Assembly (NCBI RefSeq): GCF_900609055.1
Contig: NZ_UXAW01000052.1
Location: forward strand, 16,136 to 80,135
DNA: 64,000 nt
Source of the DNA: Pseudogemmobacter humi
GTDB lineage: Bacteria; Pseudomonadota; Alphaproteobacteria; Rhodobacterales; Rhodobacteraceae
Direction of reading: 5' to 3'
Shown here in pieces: positions 1 through 12,593 of the stretch; the stretch's first letter is position 1; each line of letters begins with the position of its first letter. Below the pieces are notes generated by a model that worked only from the letters and a program-made list of their open reading frames with translations, searched no databases and was not told the DNA's origin. The position numbers and the translations under genes were made by a program.

Positions 1-843
<843 letters not shown>

Positions 844-1713
844 TCAGAGCGCCTCGGCGCCCGAGATGATTTCGATGAGTTCCTTGGTGATCGCGGCCTG
901 ACGGCTCCGGTTGAACTGGATCGTCAGCTTGTTGATCATGTCGCCCGCGTTGCGCGTCGCGTTGTCCATCGCGGACATCCGCGCGCCCTGCTCCGAGGCG
1001 CCGTTTTCAAGGAGAGCGGTGAAGATCTGCGTCGCCACATTGCGCGGCAGAAGATCGGCGAGGATCACCTCTTCGGTCGGCTCGTAATCGTAAAGCGCGC
1101 TGGTCGCGGCGCCTTCCTCGAACTTCGCCGGGATGATCTGGGTGGCGGTCGGGATCTGGCTGATCACCGACTGGAAGCGCGAGTAGAAGATCGTGACCAC
1201 ATCGGCCTCGCCGCCGTCGAAAGCCGCCGTCACCTGGCGCGCGACCGCCGCGGCATTGGCATAGCCGATGCGCTTGACCTCGCTCAGGTCGACATGGCCG
1301 ACGAAGGCATGGCCCCAGTCGCGTTTCAGCTGCTCGCGGCCCTTCTTGCCGACGGTGAGGATCTTCACCGTCTTGCCCGCCGCCGCCAGTTCCTGCGCGT
1401 GGTTCCGCGCCAGTTTGGCGATCGACGAGTTGAAGCCGCCGCAAAGCCCGCGCTCGGCCGTCATCACCACCAGAAGATGGGTCTGATCCTTGCCGGAGCC
1501 GGCCAGAAGGCGCGGCGCGCCTTCCGATCCGGCCACGCCGGCGGCGAGCGAGGCCATGACCGCGTTCATCCGCTCGGCATAAGGGCGACCGGCCTCCGCC
1601 GCTTCCTGCGCGCGGCGCAGTTTCGCGGCGGCGACCATCTGCATCGCCTTGGTGATCTTCCGCGTGTTCTTGACGCTGTTGATCCGGTTTTTAAGGTCCT
1701 TAAGGCTGGGCAT
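844..1713 (-). CDS. atpG: F1-ATPase gamma subunit
   Basis: Central rotor shaft of F1-ATPase, coupling proton flow through F0 to catalysis in alpha3beta3. The 289-residue protein has the usual family length. It begins [20 protein letters not shown], the typical N-terminal helix, and ends with the conserved C-terminal helix ([20 protein letters not shown]). It lies between atpA (21 bases upstream) and atpD (21 bases downstream) and is surely cotranscribed with them. Confidence 0.98.
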   Translation of the reverse strand: MPSLKDLKNRINSVKNTRKITKAMQMVAAAKLRRAQEAAEAGRPYAERMNAVMASLAAGVAGSEGAPRLLAGSGKDQTHLLVVMTAERGLCGGFNSSIAKLARNHAQELAAAGKTVKILTVGKKGREQLKRDWGHAFVGHVDLSEVKRIGYANAAAVARQVTAAFDGGEADVVTIFYSRFQSVISQIPTATQIIPAKFEEGAATSALYDYEPTEEVILADLLPRNVATQIFTALLENGASEQGARMSAMDNATRNAGDMINKLTIQFNRSRQAAITKELIEIISGAEAL

Positions 1714-1734
1714 CTGCCGATCTCCTCAGGGCTC

Positions 1735-3272
<1,538 letters not shown>

Positions 3273-3273
<1 letters not shown>

Positions 3274-3833
3274 CACCCAACCTCTTTCATGACATTCTGG
3301 AGAGAAGCGAGCTTCGATCTGACCGACGTGTCGATCATGACCGAGCCCAGCTTGACGATAAGTCCGCCGATGAGGCTTTCATCGACAGTGGTGTTCAGTT
3401 TGACGGTCTTGCCGACGCGGGCCTTCAGCGTCTCGGCAAGTTTCTTCGCCTGGGCTGCCGTCAGTTTGGTGGCGGCGGTGACCTCGGCGGTGACCTCGCC
3501 CTTTTCTTCGGCGATCAGATCGCCCAGAACGGCCAGGAATTGCGGCAGGACGAACAGACGGCGCTTGTCGGCCATCAGCGCCAGCGTGTTCACGGTCAGC
3601 GCGTTCAGCCCCATCGCCTTGCCCACCGCCGCCAGGGCGCGGGCCTGGTCGGCGCGCACGACCACCGGCGAGGCGATCAGCGCGTTCAGCTCGGGCGAGC
3701 CGGCAAGGGCCTCTTTCAGCTGGGCGGCGTCAGCCTCGATGGCCGCCAGCGCGCCCCCTTCTTTCGCCAGATCGAAAAGCGCGGTGGCATATCGCGCGGC
3801 AATGCCCTGAGAGATCGAAGCTGGTTCCGCCAC
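3273..3833 (-). CDS. atpH: F1-ATPase delta subunit (OSCP)
   Basis: Delta subunit, the stator link between the top of F1 and the b-subunits of F0. About 186 residues, with the conserved N-terminal [16 protein letters not shown] and C-terminal [22 protein letters not shown] prefer the GTG at 3833, because a strong ribosome binding site (GGAAGGA) lies about 6 bases upstream and the product then starts like its relatives ([10 protein letters not shown]). An ATG at 3848 would add five residues. It is first of the F1 operon; no F0 genes adjoin, as expected for Rhodobacterales. Confidence 0.93.
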
Positions 3834-4208
3834 GGTCGTCCTTCCCATTCCTGCGGCCTCACCTTACCCGCCCACCGGCGCCTGCGATCAGGTCACGCGC
3901 CATGGACAAAGAGGCCTTTGTATCCCGCTGTTCGCGGGCGTCCTTAGCAGAGGGCGGAACACCCCGCAACCTCGTCGGTCGCGGTTTCGTGAGGGTTTCA
4001 CCAGGGAAGCAGGTGGCTCAGCACCTGCCCGAAGGGATTGCGACTCTATGCAGCAGCCCCATGCGCCAGAATGACGCAGGAGCTACCCGTTCGGGCAGAA
4101 TCACGTTAGCGCCGGACAATTCGCACGGCAATCCGGCGGGAAAAGCAAAAGCCATGCCAGAGTGCCGCGGCCCCGCGCCTTACGGCGGCACTGGCGGGCC
4201 GCCTCCCC
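3834..4208. other. gene-free leader of the F1-ATPase operon
   Basis: About 375 bases without a convincing gene; the open frames here have no family resemblance and poor codon use. The stretch must hold the promoter and leader for the minus-strand atpHAGD operon. I see a short hairpin, GCAGGTG/CACCTGC, at about 4009-4028, but no promoter boxes that I would assert. Confidence 0.5.
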
Positions 4209-5000
4209 TCAGCCGGCAGGCCCGGGGCGCCCGCCCCGCCGGTGCGGCACCTGGTTCATCGCCGGCTCGGCCGAGCCGCCGCGCACCCCTTCCAGCACCT
4301 TCAGCGGCCGCGTCACCACCGCCTTCAGCCCGCCACGGGTGGGGGCGTAGACCTGTTTCGTCGCCTCGACCATCAGCACGCCGCCGGACAGCCAGGGCAG
4401 GCGGCGGCCCAGCCCCTCCCACAGATCGGCGGTGCGCAGCCAGAACGGCGCCTGGCTGGGCGGCGCATGCAGCACGGTCACGCTGCGCTCGGGGGTGAAA
4501 CCGTGGCGGCGCAGCTGCGCCTCAAGCTGCGCGCCGGAATAGGGCCGGCCGTAGCCGAAGGGCGTGCCGTCCCTGCGCGCCCAGAGGCCCGAGCGGTTCG
4601 GCACCACGAAGACCGCCCGCCCGCCGGGGCCGAGCACGCGATGCGCCTCCTCCAGCACCGCCGAGGGCTGTTCGCTGGTCTCCAGCCCGTGCATCAGCGC
4701 AAGCCGGTCCACCAGCCCGGTGGGCACCGGCCAGGCGGTGTCCTCGCACAGGACCGAGACATTGGGCATCCCCGCGGGCCAGGGCATCACCCCCTGCGGC
4801 CCCGGCATCAGCCCGATCACGCGGCGCGCCTCGCTCAGCCAGGGCCGCAACAACGGCACCGCAAAGCCGAAACCCGCCACCGTCTGCCCCGGCGCGGGCG
4901 TCCACAGCCGCGTGAGCTGATCGCGGATCGCACGCTGCGCCACCCGCCCCAACTGGGTGCGGTAATAGAAGTCTCGCAGATCCTGCACGTCGAGGTGCAT
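4209..5000 (-). CDS. class I SAM-dependent methyltransferase
   Basis: Predicted SAM-dependent methyltransferase of 263 residues. It starts [19 protein letters not shown]; an upstream in-frame extension has no sense. It has a degenerate SAM-binding region ([13 protein letters not shown]), a D/E-containing second strand, and a methyltransferase_11-like block ([20 protein letters not shown]). It is divergent from gloB with 61 bases between the starts, a pairing common in Rhodobacterales. The substrate cannot be told from the sequence. The C-terminus is Pro/Gly/Arg-rich and probably disordered. Confidence 0.88.
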   Translation of the reverse strand: MHLDVQDLRDFYYRTQLGRVAQRAIRDQLTRLWTPAPGQTVAGFGFAVPLLRPWLSEARRVIGLMPGPQGVMPWPAGMPNVSVLCEDTAWPVPTGLVDRLALMHGLETSEQPSAVLEEAHRVLGPGGRAVFVVPNRSGLWARRDGTPFGYGRPYSGAQLEAQLRRHGFTPERSVTVLHAPPSQAPFWLRTADLWEGLGRRLPWLSGGVLMVEATKQVYAPTRGGLKAVVTRPLKVLEGVRGGSAEPAMNQVPHRRGGRPGPAG

Positions 5001-5061
5001 TGCGGCGGGGGCCTCCTTCGGGCGATGCTGGGGTATCTTAACGGCGCGGAAAGGAAAGACC

Positions 5062-5829
5062 ATGGCCCTCGAACTCGTCACCATCCCCTGCCTTGCGGAC
5101 AATTTCGCCTTTCTGCTGCATGACGCGGGTTCAGGCGAGACCGCGCTGATCGACGCGCCCGAGGCCGGGCCCATCCTGGCGGCGCTGAAGGCGCGCGGCT
5201 GGAGCCTGCACCAGATCCTGATCACCCATCACCACGCCGACCATATCCAGGCGGTGGACGAGATCCGCGCCGCGACCGGCGCACAGGTGCTGGGCGCGGA
5301 GGCCGACCGCCACCGCCTGCCCGCGCCGGACCGCGCGCTGCGTGAGGGTGACCGCGTGCAGATCGGCCCCGAAGAGGGCGTGGTGATCGACGTGCCCGGC
5401 CATACCCTGGGCCATATCGCCTTTCATTTCCCGCAGTCGAAGATGGTCTTCACCGCCGACAGCCTGATGGCCGCGGGCTGCGGGCGGCTGTTCGAGGGCA
5501 GCGCGGATCAGATGTGGCACAGCCTGCAAAAGCTGGCCGCGCTGCCGCCGGAAACGCTGATCGGCTCGGGCCATGACTATCTCGACGGCAATCTGCGTTT
5601 CGCCGCCAGTCTTGAACCGGACAATCCCGCGCTTATCTTGCGTATCGAAGGGCTGGAAAGGCTGCGCCGCGAAGGCCGCCTGCCGATGCCCTCGACGCTT
5701 GCCGAAGAACTGGCGACCAACCCCTTCCTGCGCGCGCATCTCGCGGGCATGAAGGCCGCCGTGGGGATGCCGGACGCCCCCGACGCCCTGGTCTTTGCGG
5801 AAATCCGTGCCCGCAAGGACAGGTTCTGA
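5062..5829 (+). CDS. gloB: hydroxyacylglutathione hydrolase (glyoxalase II)
   Basis: Hydrolyses S-lactoylglutathione to D-lactate and glutathione, the second step of methylglyoxal detoxification. It is a metallo-beta-lactamase fold protein of 255 residues. The metal motif THHHADH is near residue 54, further ligands lie in PGHTLGH and FTADSL, and the C-terminal HAGH-type glutathione-binding part (GSGHDY, then NPFLR) is present. The ribosome binding site GGAAAG precedes the ATG. It is divergent from the methyltransferase gene and followed by clpA after 172 bases. Confidence 0.96.
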   Translation: MALELVTIPCLADNFAFLLHDAGSGETALIDAPEAGPILAALKARGWSLHQILITHHHADHIQAVDEIRAATGAQVLGAEADRHRLPAPDRALREGDRVQIGPEEGVVIDVPGHTLGHIAFHFPQSKMVFTADSLMAAGCGRLFEGSADQMWHSLQKLAALPPETLIGSGHDYLDGNLRFAASLEPDNPALILRIEGLERLRREGRLPMPSTLAEELATNPFLRAHLAGMKAAVGMPDAPDALVFAEIRARKDRF

Positions 5830-6001
5830 GGCGGGACGCGCGGGCGGGTATCACTTTCCTGCAATCCGCCGACAGAATTCGGGCGGGCTGTCAGATTGCG
5901 CTTGAAGTGCGCGGAATAAAACCGATCTTTAATCTTATGAGGCCACGGTCGGACAGGGCGCCTCCCGCCCCCCCGGCCCCGAGGAACAGGAGCAGGCTCA
6001 A

Positions 6002-8320
6002 GTGCCGTCATTCTCGTCCACGCTTGAACAAGCCATCCATGGTGCGCTGGCGCTGGCCAATGCCCGCCGCCACGAACTCGCAACCCTTGAACATCTCCTG
6101 CTGGCCCTGATCGACGAACCCGACGCCGCCCGCGTCATGAAGGCCTGCTCGGTCGATCTGGATGAATTGCGCAAGACCCTGACCGATTTCATCGACGAGG
6201 ATCTCTCGACGCTGGTCACTTCGGTCGAGGGCTCGGAGGCGGTGCCGACCGCCGCCTTCCAGCGCGTGATCCAGCGCGCGGCGATCCATGTCCAGTCCTC
6301 GGGCCGCACCGAGGTGACGGGCGCGAATGTGCTGGTGGCGATCTTCGCCGAACGCGAATCCAACGCGGCATATTTCCTGCAAGAGCAGGACATGACCCGC
6401 TACGACGCGGTGAATTTCATCGCTCATGGCGTGGCCAAGAACCCCGCCTTCGGCGAGGCGCGCCCGATCCAGGGCTCGGACGATCCGCAGGAAACTCCGC
6501 GCGCCGAGGCAGGCGATGCGAAGGAATCCGCGCTGTCGAAATACTGCGTCGATCTGAACACCAAGGCCCGCAAGGGCGAGGTCGACCCGCTGATCGGCCG
6601 CGAATCCGAGGTCGAGCGCGCGATCCAGGTGCTGTGCCGCCGCCGCAAGAACAACCCGCTGCTGGTGGGCGATCCGGGCGTCGGCAAGACCGCCATCGCC
6701 GAGGGGCTGGCCTGGAAGATCGTGCGCAAGGAAGTGCCCGAGGTGCTTTCGGGCGCCACGATCTTCTCGCTCGACATGGGCGCGCTGCTCGCGGGCACCC
6801 GCTACCGCGGCGATTTCGAGGAGCGGCTGAAAGCCGTGGTCAAGGAGATGGAGGATCACCCCGACGCGATCCTGTTCATCGACGAGATCCATACCGTGAT
6901 CGGCGCGGGCGCCACCTCGGGCGGGGCGATGGATGCCTCGAACCTGCTGAAACCCGCGCTCCAGGGCGGCAAGCTGCGCTGCATGGGAAGCACGACCTAC
7001 AAGGAATTCCGCCAGCATTTCGAGAAGGACCGCGCGCTCTCGCGCCGGTTCCAGAAGATCGACGTGAACGAGCCTTCGGTCCCCGATGCGATCAAGATCC
7101 TGATGGGTCTGAAGCCGCATTTCGAGGAGCATCACGATCTGCGCTACACCAATGACGCGATCAGATCGGCGGTGGAACTGGCGGCGCGCTACATCAACGA
7201 CCGCAAACTGCCCGATTCTGCCATCGACGTGATCGACGAGGCGGGCGCCGCGCAGCATCTGGTGCCGGAATCGAAACGGCGCAAACAGATCGGCACCCGC
7301 GAGATCGAGGCGGTGGTGGCCAAGATCGCCCGCATCCCGCCGAAGAGCGTCTCGAAAGACGATGCCGAACTGCTGCGCGATCTGGACCGGACGCTGAAAC
7401 GGCTGGTCTTCGGCCAGGACAAGGCCATCGAGGCGCTTGCGGCCTCGATCAAGCTGGCTCGTGCCGGGTTGCGCGAGCCGGAAAAGCCGATTGGCAACTA
7501 TCTGTTCACCGGCCCGACCGGGGTGGGCAAGACCGAGGTGGCGAAGCAGCTCGCGAATACGCTGGGCGTTGAACTCCTGCGCTTCGACATGTCGGAATAT
7601 ATGGAGAAACACGCGGTTTCGCGGCTGATCGGCGCGCCTCCGGGCTATGTCGGTTTCGACCAGGGCGGGATGCTGACCGATGGTGTCGACCAGCATCCGC
7701 ATTGCGTGCTCTTGCTCGACGAGATCGAAAAGGCGCATCCGGATGTCTACAACATCCTGTTGCAGGTGATGGACCACGGCAAGCTGACCGACCACAACGG
7801 CCGCCAGGTCGATTTCCGCAACGTGATCCTGATCATGACCTCGAACGCGGGCGCGTCCGACATGCAGAAGGCCGCCATCGGCTTCGGCCGCGAAAAGCGC
7901 ACCGGCGAGGATACCGTGGCGGTCGAGCGCACCTTCACGCCCGAATTCCGCAACCGGCTGGATGCGGTGATCTCGTTCGGCGCGCTGCCGAAAGAGGTGA
8001 TCCTCCAGGTGGTCGAGAAGTTCGTGCTTCAGCTTGAGGCACAACTGATCGACCGCGGCGTCCATATCGAACTGTCGCCCGAAGCGGCCGTCTGGCTTGC
8101 CGACAAGGGCTATGACGACAAGATGGGCGCCCGGCCGCTCGCGCGGGTGATCCAGGAGCATATCAAGAAGCCGCTGGCCGAAGAACTGCTGTTCGGGCGA
8201 CTGCAAAAGGGCGGCGTGGTGCGGGTGGAGGTGAAGGACGACGCCATCGACCTCCAGATCCAGGAGCCGGGCAAGCCCCGGATCGCCAGCCAGAAACCGC
8301 CGCTGCTGACGGCAGAGTAA
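6002..8320 (+). CDS. clpA: ATP-dependent Clp protease ATP-binding subunit ClpA
   Basis: AAA+ unfoldase that feeds substrates to ClpP. The 772 residues comprise the N-terminal Clp repeat domain (about 1-145), NBD1 with Walker A GDPGVGKT near residue 223, NBD2 with GPTGVGKT near 504, and an IGFG loop near 626 that should dock on ClpP. The start is the GTG at 6002, behind AGGAGCAGG. No clpS gene lies directly upstream in the 172-base gap. That gap holds CTTGAAG at 5901, which could be a heat-shock -35 box, but I see no convincing -10. Confidence 0.97.
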   Translation: MPSFSSTLEQAIHGALALANARRHELATLEHLLLALIDEPDAARVMKACSVDLDELRKTLTDFIDEDLSTLVTSVEGSEAVPTAAFQRVIQRAAIHVQSSGRTEVTGANVLVAIFAERESNAAYFLQEQDMTRYDAVNFIAHGVAKNPAFGEARPIQGSDDPQETPRAEAGDAKESALSKYCVDLNTKARKGEVDPLIGRESEVERAIQVLCRRRKNNPLLVGDPGVGKTAIAEGLAWKIVRKEVPEVLSGATIFSLDMGALLAGTRYRGDFEERLKAVVKEMEDHPDAILFIDEIHTVIGAGATSGGAMDASNLLKPALQGGKLRCMGSTTYKEFRQHFEKDRALSRRFQKIDVNEPSVPDAIKILMGLKPHFEEHHDLRYTNDAIRSAVELAARYINDRKLPDSAIDVIDEAGAAQHLVPESKRRKQIGTREIEAVVAKIARIPPKSVSKDDAELLRDLDRTLKRLVFGQDKAIEALAASIKLARAGLREPEKPIGNYLFTGPTGVGKTEVAKQLANTLGVELLRFDMSEYMEKHAVSRLIGAPPGYVGFDQGGMLTDGVDQHPHCVLLLDEIEKAHPDVYNILLQVMDHGKLTDHNGRQVDFRNVILIMTSNAGASDMQKAAIGFGREKRTGEDTVAVERTFTPEFRNRLDAVISFGALPKEVILQVVEKFVLQLEAQLIDRGVHIELSPEAAVWLADKGYDDKMGARPLARVIQEHIKKPLAEELLFGRLQKGGVVRVEVKDDAIDLQIQEPGKPRIASQKPPLLTAE

Positions 8321-8326
8321 GACCTG

Positions 8327-8350
8327 AACCCCCCGCTCCGGCGGGGGTTT
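8327..8350 (+). terminator. intrinsic terminator after clpA
   Basis: GC stem CCCCCGC / GCGGGGG with a 4-base loop (TCCG), followed by TTT and soon a second T-run. It starts 7 bases after the clpA stop codon and is a textbook factor-independent terminator. Confidence 0.88.
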
Positions 8351-8597
8351 CGCTTTTTGCGAAATGAGCCACTCCCCGGGTGGCGCGTCATTGCGCATAA
8401 GACGCGGTCAGGGGCTGACGGCTGCCGCGCCCTGCTCACCTTTTGCGGCGTTGCGCTCTCTGAACGCTGCCCGCTCTGTGCGACATCCCGGGTTCTTCCT
8501 GCCGGGGTGCGGCTTGATGTGGTCTCATCGCAGCCTTAGAATCCGGAAATCGGAACCGCAGTATTGAGAGGCATGACATTGGGTCCGGGGCATCCAT

Positions 8598-9573
8598 ATG
8601 GGCGAACACGTCGCCGCCCGGCCCATTGAAAACGGATATGTCGCGATCGGCTGGGGTCTGACGGGCGACCTCTGCGCATATCGTGACCGGGAAACGCTCA
8701 GGGCTGCACTGGCCCGGTATTACCCGGGGAAAACCGCCCGTTGGCGCGGGCATCCTGTTTCGTTTTGCACATGAAATCAGCGAGGGTGATTTTGTCGTTT
8801 ACCCCTCGAAGCATGACCGTATGGTCAACATCGGCCGTTTTGTCGGAGCCTGCGAACATATCCCCGCCGATCCCGAGGAATATCCGAACCACCGCCGGGT
8901 CGAATGGATCGGTCACTATCCCCGCAACGATTTCAGCCAGAGCGCGCTGAACGAAATCGGCGCATATATCACGCTTTTCCTGATCCGTGAACACAGCGAG
9001 GAATTTCTTTTAAAAGCTGGCGCCGCGGGGGCATCGCAGGAGACAATCTTCACCGGCGAGAGTGTGATTCCTGACGACGATACCGCAACGGTGTCAGTCT
9101 CGCAGCAGGCCGAACTGACCACGGGCGATTTCGTGATACGACAACTTATGACGAAATTGTCAGGCTACGATTTCGAGGAGTTTGTTGCCCATCTTCTTGA
9201 GTCCCTCGGCTATACCGCGCGTGTCACTCAACGCTCGGGCGATGGCGGAGTGGATGTCATTGCCCATCGCGATAAACCAGGTTTCGAGCCCCCGATTCTC
9301 AAAGTGCAATGCAAGCGGAAGACAGATCAGATCCCTCGCCCCGAAGTTGATCAGTTGCCCGGAACATTGGGTGAGGGAGAATACGGTCTGTTCATTACGC
9401 TGGGTTCCCTCAGCCGCCAATCGGCAGAGCTGGAGCGCAATCGTCCGAAATTGCGTCTTATCGACGGCGAACAGTTTGTCGGGCTTCTGCCCGAACATTA
9501 CGCGCGCCTTGCCCCCCGCTATCGCTCGATCATTCCCCTGAAACAGATCTGTGTGCCGGACCTTCAAAGCTGA
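8598..9573 (+). pseudogene. Mrr-type restriction endonuclease, frameshifted in the N-terminal domain
   Basis: The C-terminal half is an intact Mrr_cat nuclease domain: FEEFVAHLLESLGY, then GDGGVDV and VQCKRK, giving the D...QxK active site. The N-terminal domain is split. Frame 1 from the ATG at 8598 reads ENGYVAIGWGLTGDL...ARYYPGK and stops at 8774. The rest (VGAGILFRFAHEISEGDFV) lies one base out, open from 8683. Removing one A from AAAA at 8730-8733 joins them as YYPGKPPVGAGILFRF, as expected for the family. A second one-base error may sit at the start, since removing a T near 8577 would give MTWVRGIHMGEH. Base composition is less GC-rich than its neighbours, suggesting transfer. Upstream, 8351-8597 holds nothing I recognise. 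A shorter product from an internal start is possible. Confidence 0.72.
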
Positions 9574-9630
9574 CAGGCGGAGCCGGCGACCCGGCCGCGC
9601 GTTGGAGGTGGCGGTGAACGGGCCCCTTCC

Positions 9631-11280
9631 CTACCGCTCCGTCAGCTTCAGCTCGATCCGGCGGTTCTGGGCGCGGGCCGCTTCGGTTTCGCCTGCCACC
9701 ACCGGGCGGTATTCGCCGAAGCCGGTGGCCGCCAGCCGCTCGGGCGGGAAGCCGAGGTCGTGCTGCATGTAGCGCACCACCGACAGCGCGCGGGCCTGGC
9801 TGAGTTCCCAGTTGTCGGCAAAGGCGCCACTCCCCGACAAGGGCACGTTGTCGGTATGGCCGTCGACCCGGATGATCCAGTCGATGCCCTCGGGAATCTC
9901 TCCGCGGATCTCGTTCAGGATCTCGACCACCCCGGCGATCTGGATGCGGCCTTCGGGCGCCAGATCGGCGGCGCCGGGGCGGAACAGCACCTCGGACGAA
10001 AAGACGAAACGGTCGCCCACCACCCGCACGCCCTCGCGCCCGGACAGCAGCGTCGAAAGCTGGCCGAAAAACTCCGAGCGGAAGCGCTCCAGATCCAGTT
10101 TCTCGGCCTCGATCCGGCGGCGCTCGGCCTCTTCCAGTTCGGCCCGGGCGCGCTGTTCGGCGGCCACCTGGGCCAGAGCCGCATTCAGATCGCGGCCCAG
10201 CGAGTCGAGCTGCACCTTCGACGCCTCGCGTTCCGTTTCGGCGTCGTCCAGGATGGATTGCAGCGCGCCAAGCTGGCTGCGCAGTTCCGCAAGCTGGCGG
10301 TTCAGCAGTTCCATCTCGCGCGCGGCGGCGAGCGCCTTTTCCTGCTCGGCCAGCAGCGCGGTCTGCGCCGCGGCCAGCGCCGCCTCGCCCTGATCGGCGG
10401 TTTTCACCGCGTCGGAGCGGGCCGCGGCCAGCAGGGTCAGCGTCTCTTCGGCGCGTTTGCGCTCGGCCTCCAGCTTCAGCGTCATGGCGGTGATCTCGGT
10501 GTCGGCGCCTTCGAGTTTCGCGCGCAAAGCCGCCAGCGCGGCGGCATCAGCGAGCGCCGCCGTCTCGGCCTCGGACACTTCGGTGCGGGCGGCGTCCAGC
10601 GCGGCGCGGTCGGCCTCGCCTTTTGCCCGCAGATCGGCGACCAGCGCCTCAAGCGCCTCGCGCCGCGCCGCCGCCAGCCGCGCGGCCTCGGTGCTTTCGT
10701 CGATCTCGGCGCGGGCCGCCGCCAGCGCAAGCTGCGCCGCCTCGACATCGGTGATCAGCCGCGCCTTCGCCGCTTCCAGATCGGCGACCGAGGCCGCCAG
10801 CCCCTGGGCCTCGCCCCGCGCCGTGTCGCGCTCGCCCGTCACCAGGACCAGATCCGCCGTGATCCGGTCGCGTTCCGTGATCAGCGCCGCGACCTGCGCC
10901 TCGAAGCCGGTGATCCGCGCCGCGGCATCCGCCAGCTCGCCCTCGCGCGCCGCCAGATCGCCGCGCAGCCCGGCGATCACGCCCTCCTGGCGCTGCCCCT
11001 CGGCCAGCGCGGAGGACAGCGAGGCCCGCAGGCCCCCGACCTCGCCTTGCAGATCCGAGACCCGGCGGCGTTCCAGCCCGAGCGCCTCGGACAAAGCCGC
11101 GACCTGTTGGTTCAGCGCGGTCAGCTCGTTGTCCTGGGTGGTGATCTCTTCGCGCAGGACCGATTGCATGACGGTGAAGATCGTCAGCACGAAGATCATC
11201 ACCATCAGAAGAACCGTCACCGCATCGACGAAGCCGGGCCAGATCAGGCTGGAATCGCGGCGGTTTCTCGACAGTGCCAT
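9631..11280 (-). CDS. MotB/OmpA-type stator-like protein with long coiled coil
   Basis: Predicted inner-membrane protein of 549 residues with one transmembrane helix (about 20-40), a long Ala/Glu/Arg-rich coiled coil (about 45-390) and a C-terminal OmpA-like peptidoglycan-binding domain (VDGHTDNVPLSGSG, near 475). An Asp at residue 19, at the start of the helix, is placed like the proton-binding Asp of MotB and ExbD. It lies 4 bases after the MotA/ExbB-like gene, so the two probably form a proton-driven complex. No flagellar or Ton genes adjoin. The pair resembles ZorA/ZorB, but no ZorC, D or E lies nearby. Its exact role is unknown. Confidence 0.85.
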   Translation of the reverse strand: MALSRNRRDSSLIWPGFVDAVTVLLMVMIFVLTIFTVMQSVLREEITTQDNELTALNQQVAALSEALGLERRRVSDLQGEVGGLRASLSSALAEGQRQEGVIAGLRGDLAAREGELADAAARITGFEAQVAALITERDRITADLVLVTGERDTARGEAQGLAASVADLEAAKARLITDVEAAQLALAAARAEIDESTEAARLAAARREALEALVADLRAKGEADRAALDAARTEVSEAETAALADAAALAALRAKLEGADTEITAMTLKLEAERKRAEETLTLLAAARSDAVKTADQGEAALAAAQTALLAEQEKALAAAREMELLNRQLAELRSQLGALQSILDDAETEREASKVQLDSLGRDLNAALAQVAAEQRARAELEEAERRRIEAEKLDLERFRSEFFGQLSTLLSGREGVRVVGDRFVFSSEVLFRPGAADLAPEGRIQIAGVVEILNEIRGEIPEGIDWIIRVDGHTDNVPLSGSGAFADNWELSQARALSVVRYMQHDLGFPPERLAATGFGEYRPVVAGETEAARAQNRRIELKLTER

Positions 11281-11284
11281 CGGC

Positions 11285-12493
11285 CTATTCCCGCGGCCCG
11301 GGCGGCGCCATCTGCCGCGAGATCTGGCGGATGGCCATGGTCAGGGCCGCAAGATCGTGGCGCAGATCGGCCACGGTTTCCTGCCGCCCGGCGCTGATCT
11401 CTTCCAGGATCCGCAGCATCTGCACGTCGATCGAGCGCAGCCGCATCCGGCTTTCCGCATCGACGCTTTCGGCGAGGTTCTCGCTGATCGCGGCGGTGAT
11501 GCGCTCCTGCCCCTCGGCCACCCGGTTCAGCGCGGCCAGGGTCTGCGCGTTGCCCTCGGTCCCCTCGCCCAGGCGGCTGGCCAGCCGCTCAACCGCGGTC
11601 GCGAGGTCGTTCACCCGGCCCTCCATCGCCGATCGCGCCGCATCCGCCTGGACGTAAAGCGATTGCAGGCCCTCCATCTGCCCGGCCATGTGATCGAGCA
11701 CATGGACAACGGCCGACTGATCGGCGCCGCCGTCGCCCTCGCTCAGCCCGATCCGGGTGATCGAGGACAGCCATTCCTCCAGCTCGCGGTAAAAGCGGTT
11801 CTGGCCGTGGCCTGCGAACAGTTCCAGCAGCCCCAGCACCAGCGAGCCGCCAAGGCCCAGAAGCGACGAGGTGAAAGCGGTGCCCATGCCGCCGAGCTGG
11901 CTTTCCAGCCCGCCCATCAGCCGGGTGAAGATGTCCAGCCCGCTGTCGCCGTCCGAGGGCGCCAGGTGGCGGATCGTGTCGACCACCGCCGGAACCGTGG
12001 TCGCCAGCCCCCAGAACGTGCCCAGAAGACCAAGGAACACCAGGAGGTTGACCAGATAGCGGGTGATGTCGCGCGCCTCGTCGATCCTTTGCGCCACCGA
12101 ATCGAGGATGGTGCGGCCCGACGAGGCCGAAATCGTCATGGTCCGCGTCGCGCGCGAGCGCAGCAGCGCGGCCAGCGGCGCCAGCAGCACCGGCGCCGCC
12201 GCCTGATCGACGCCGGGGCGGTGACTGACGTAACCCTCGATCCAGCTTACCGAACGGGCAAGGATGAAGACCTGCCAGAAGCAGGTGACCACGCCCAGGC
12301 CGAAGACGAACAGGATCAGCCCGCTGATCGCCAGATGCGAGCCCATGATCAGATCGGCAAGGCTGCGATGCAGGAACCAGATCGCCACACCCACCAGGAT
12401 GCAGACGATGATCATGTTCGTAATCGCGCGGATCGGCTGACTGAAGGTGGCGCCCGCCGCCTTCACTGCCCGCGCCGCCTCGGGTCGTTGCAT
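11285..12493 (-). CDS. MotA/TolQ/ExbB-family proton channel protein
   Basis: Predicted inner-membrane channel subunit of 402 residues. There are about four transmembrane segments: two N-terminal (about 26-46 and 56-76) and two forming the conserved core, LVNLLVFLGLLGTFWGLAT and GGMGTAFTSSLLGLGGSLVLG. A long cytoplasmic helical tail follows (about 235-390). The start is the ATG at 12493. The partner gene (MotB/OmpA type) follows 4 bases later. In Rhodobacterales this pair is usually annotated only as biopolymer transporter ExbB plus OmpA-family protein. Confidence 0.88.
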   Translation of the reverse strand: MQRPEAARAVKAAGATFSQPIRAITNMIIVCILVGVAIWFLHRSLADLIMGSHLAISGLILFVFGLGVVTCFWQVFILARSVSWIEGYVSHRPGVDQAAAPVLLAPLAALLRSRATRTMTISASSGRTILDSVAQRIDEARDITRYLVNLLVFLGLLGTFWGLATTVPAVVDTIRHLAPSDGDSGLDIFTRLMGGLESQLGGMGTAFTSSLLGLGGSLVLGLLELFAGHGQNRFYRELEEWLSSITRIGLSEGDGGADQSAVVHVLDHMAGQMEGLQSLYVQADAARSAMEGRVNDLATAVERLASRLGEGTEGNAQTLAALNRVAEGQERITAAISENLAESVDAESRMRLRSIDVQMLRILEEISAGRQETVADLRHDLAALTMAIRQISRQMAPPGPRE

Positions 12494-12593
12494 AGGGGGG
12501 ATGCCTGCCCTGGTGACTGCTTTGGCGCGACCTTAGCAGGTTGTGCCGGGCGGGAAAATCAATTCCTGCGCCGCGATGCCGGTTGTGATCGTG

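Noticed and set aside
5901..5940. Heat-shock sigma promoter before clpA
   Set aside because: CTTGAAG fits a -35 box, but no matching -10 element stands at the right distance.
6008..8398. A 796-codon minus-strand frame opposite clpA
   Set aside because: Shadow of clpA, which has complete AAA+ motifs.
8726..8736. Programmed ribosomal frameshift in the Mrr gene at GGGGAAAAC
   Set aside because: The needed shift is +1, while slippery runs of this type promote -1 shifting. No stimulatory structure was seen. A mutation or sequencing error is simpler.
9631..12493. A full Zorya anti-phage system
   Set aside because: Only the two stator-like genes are present. No helicase/nuclease (ZorD) or ZorC/ZorE-type gene occurs on either side, and such pairs without effectors are common in Rhodobacterales.
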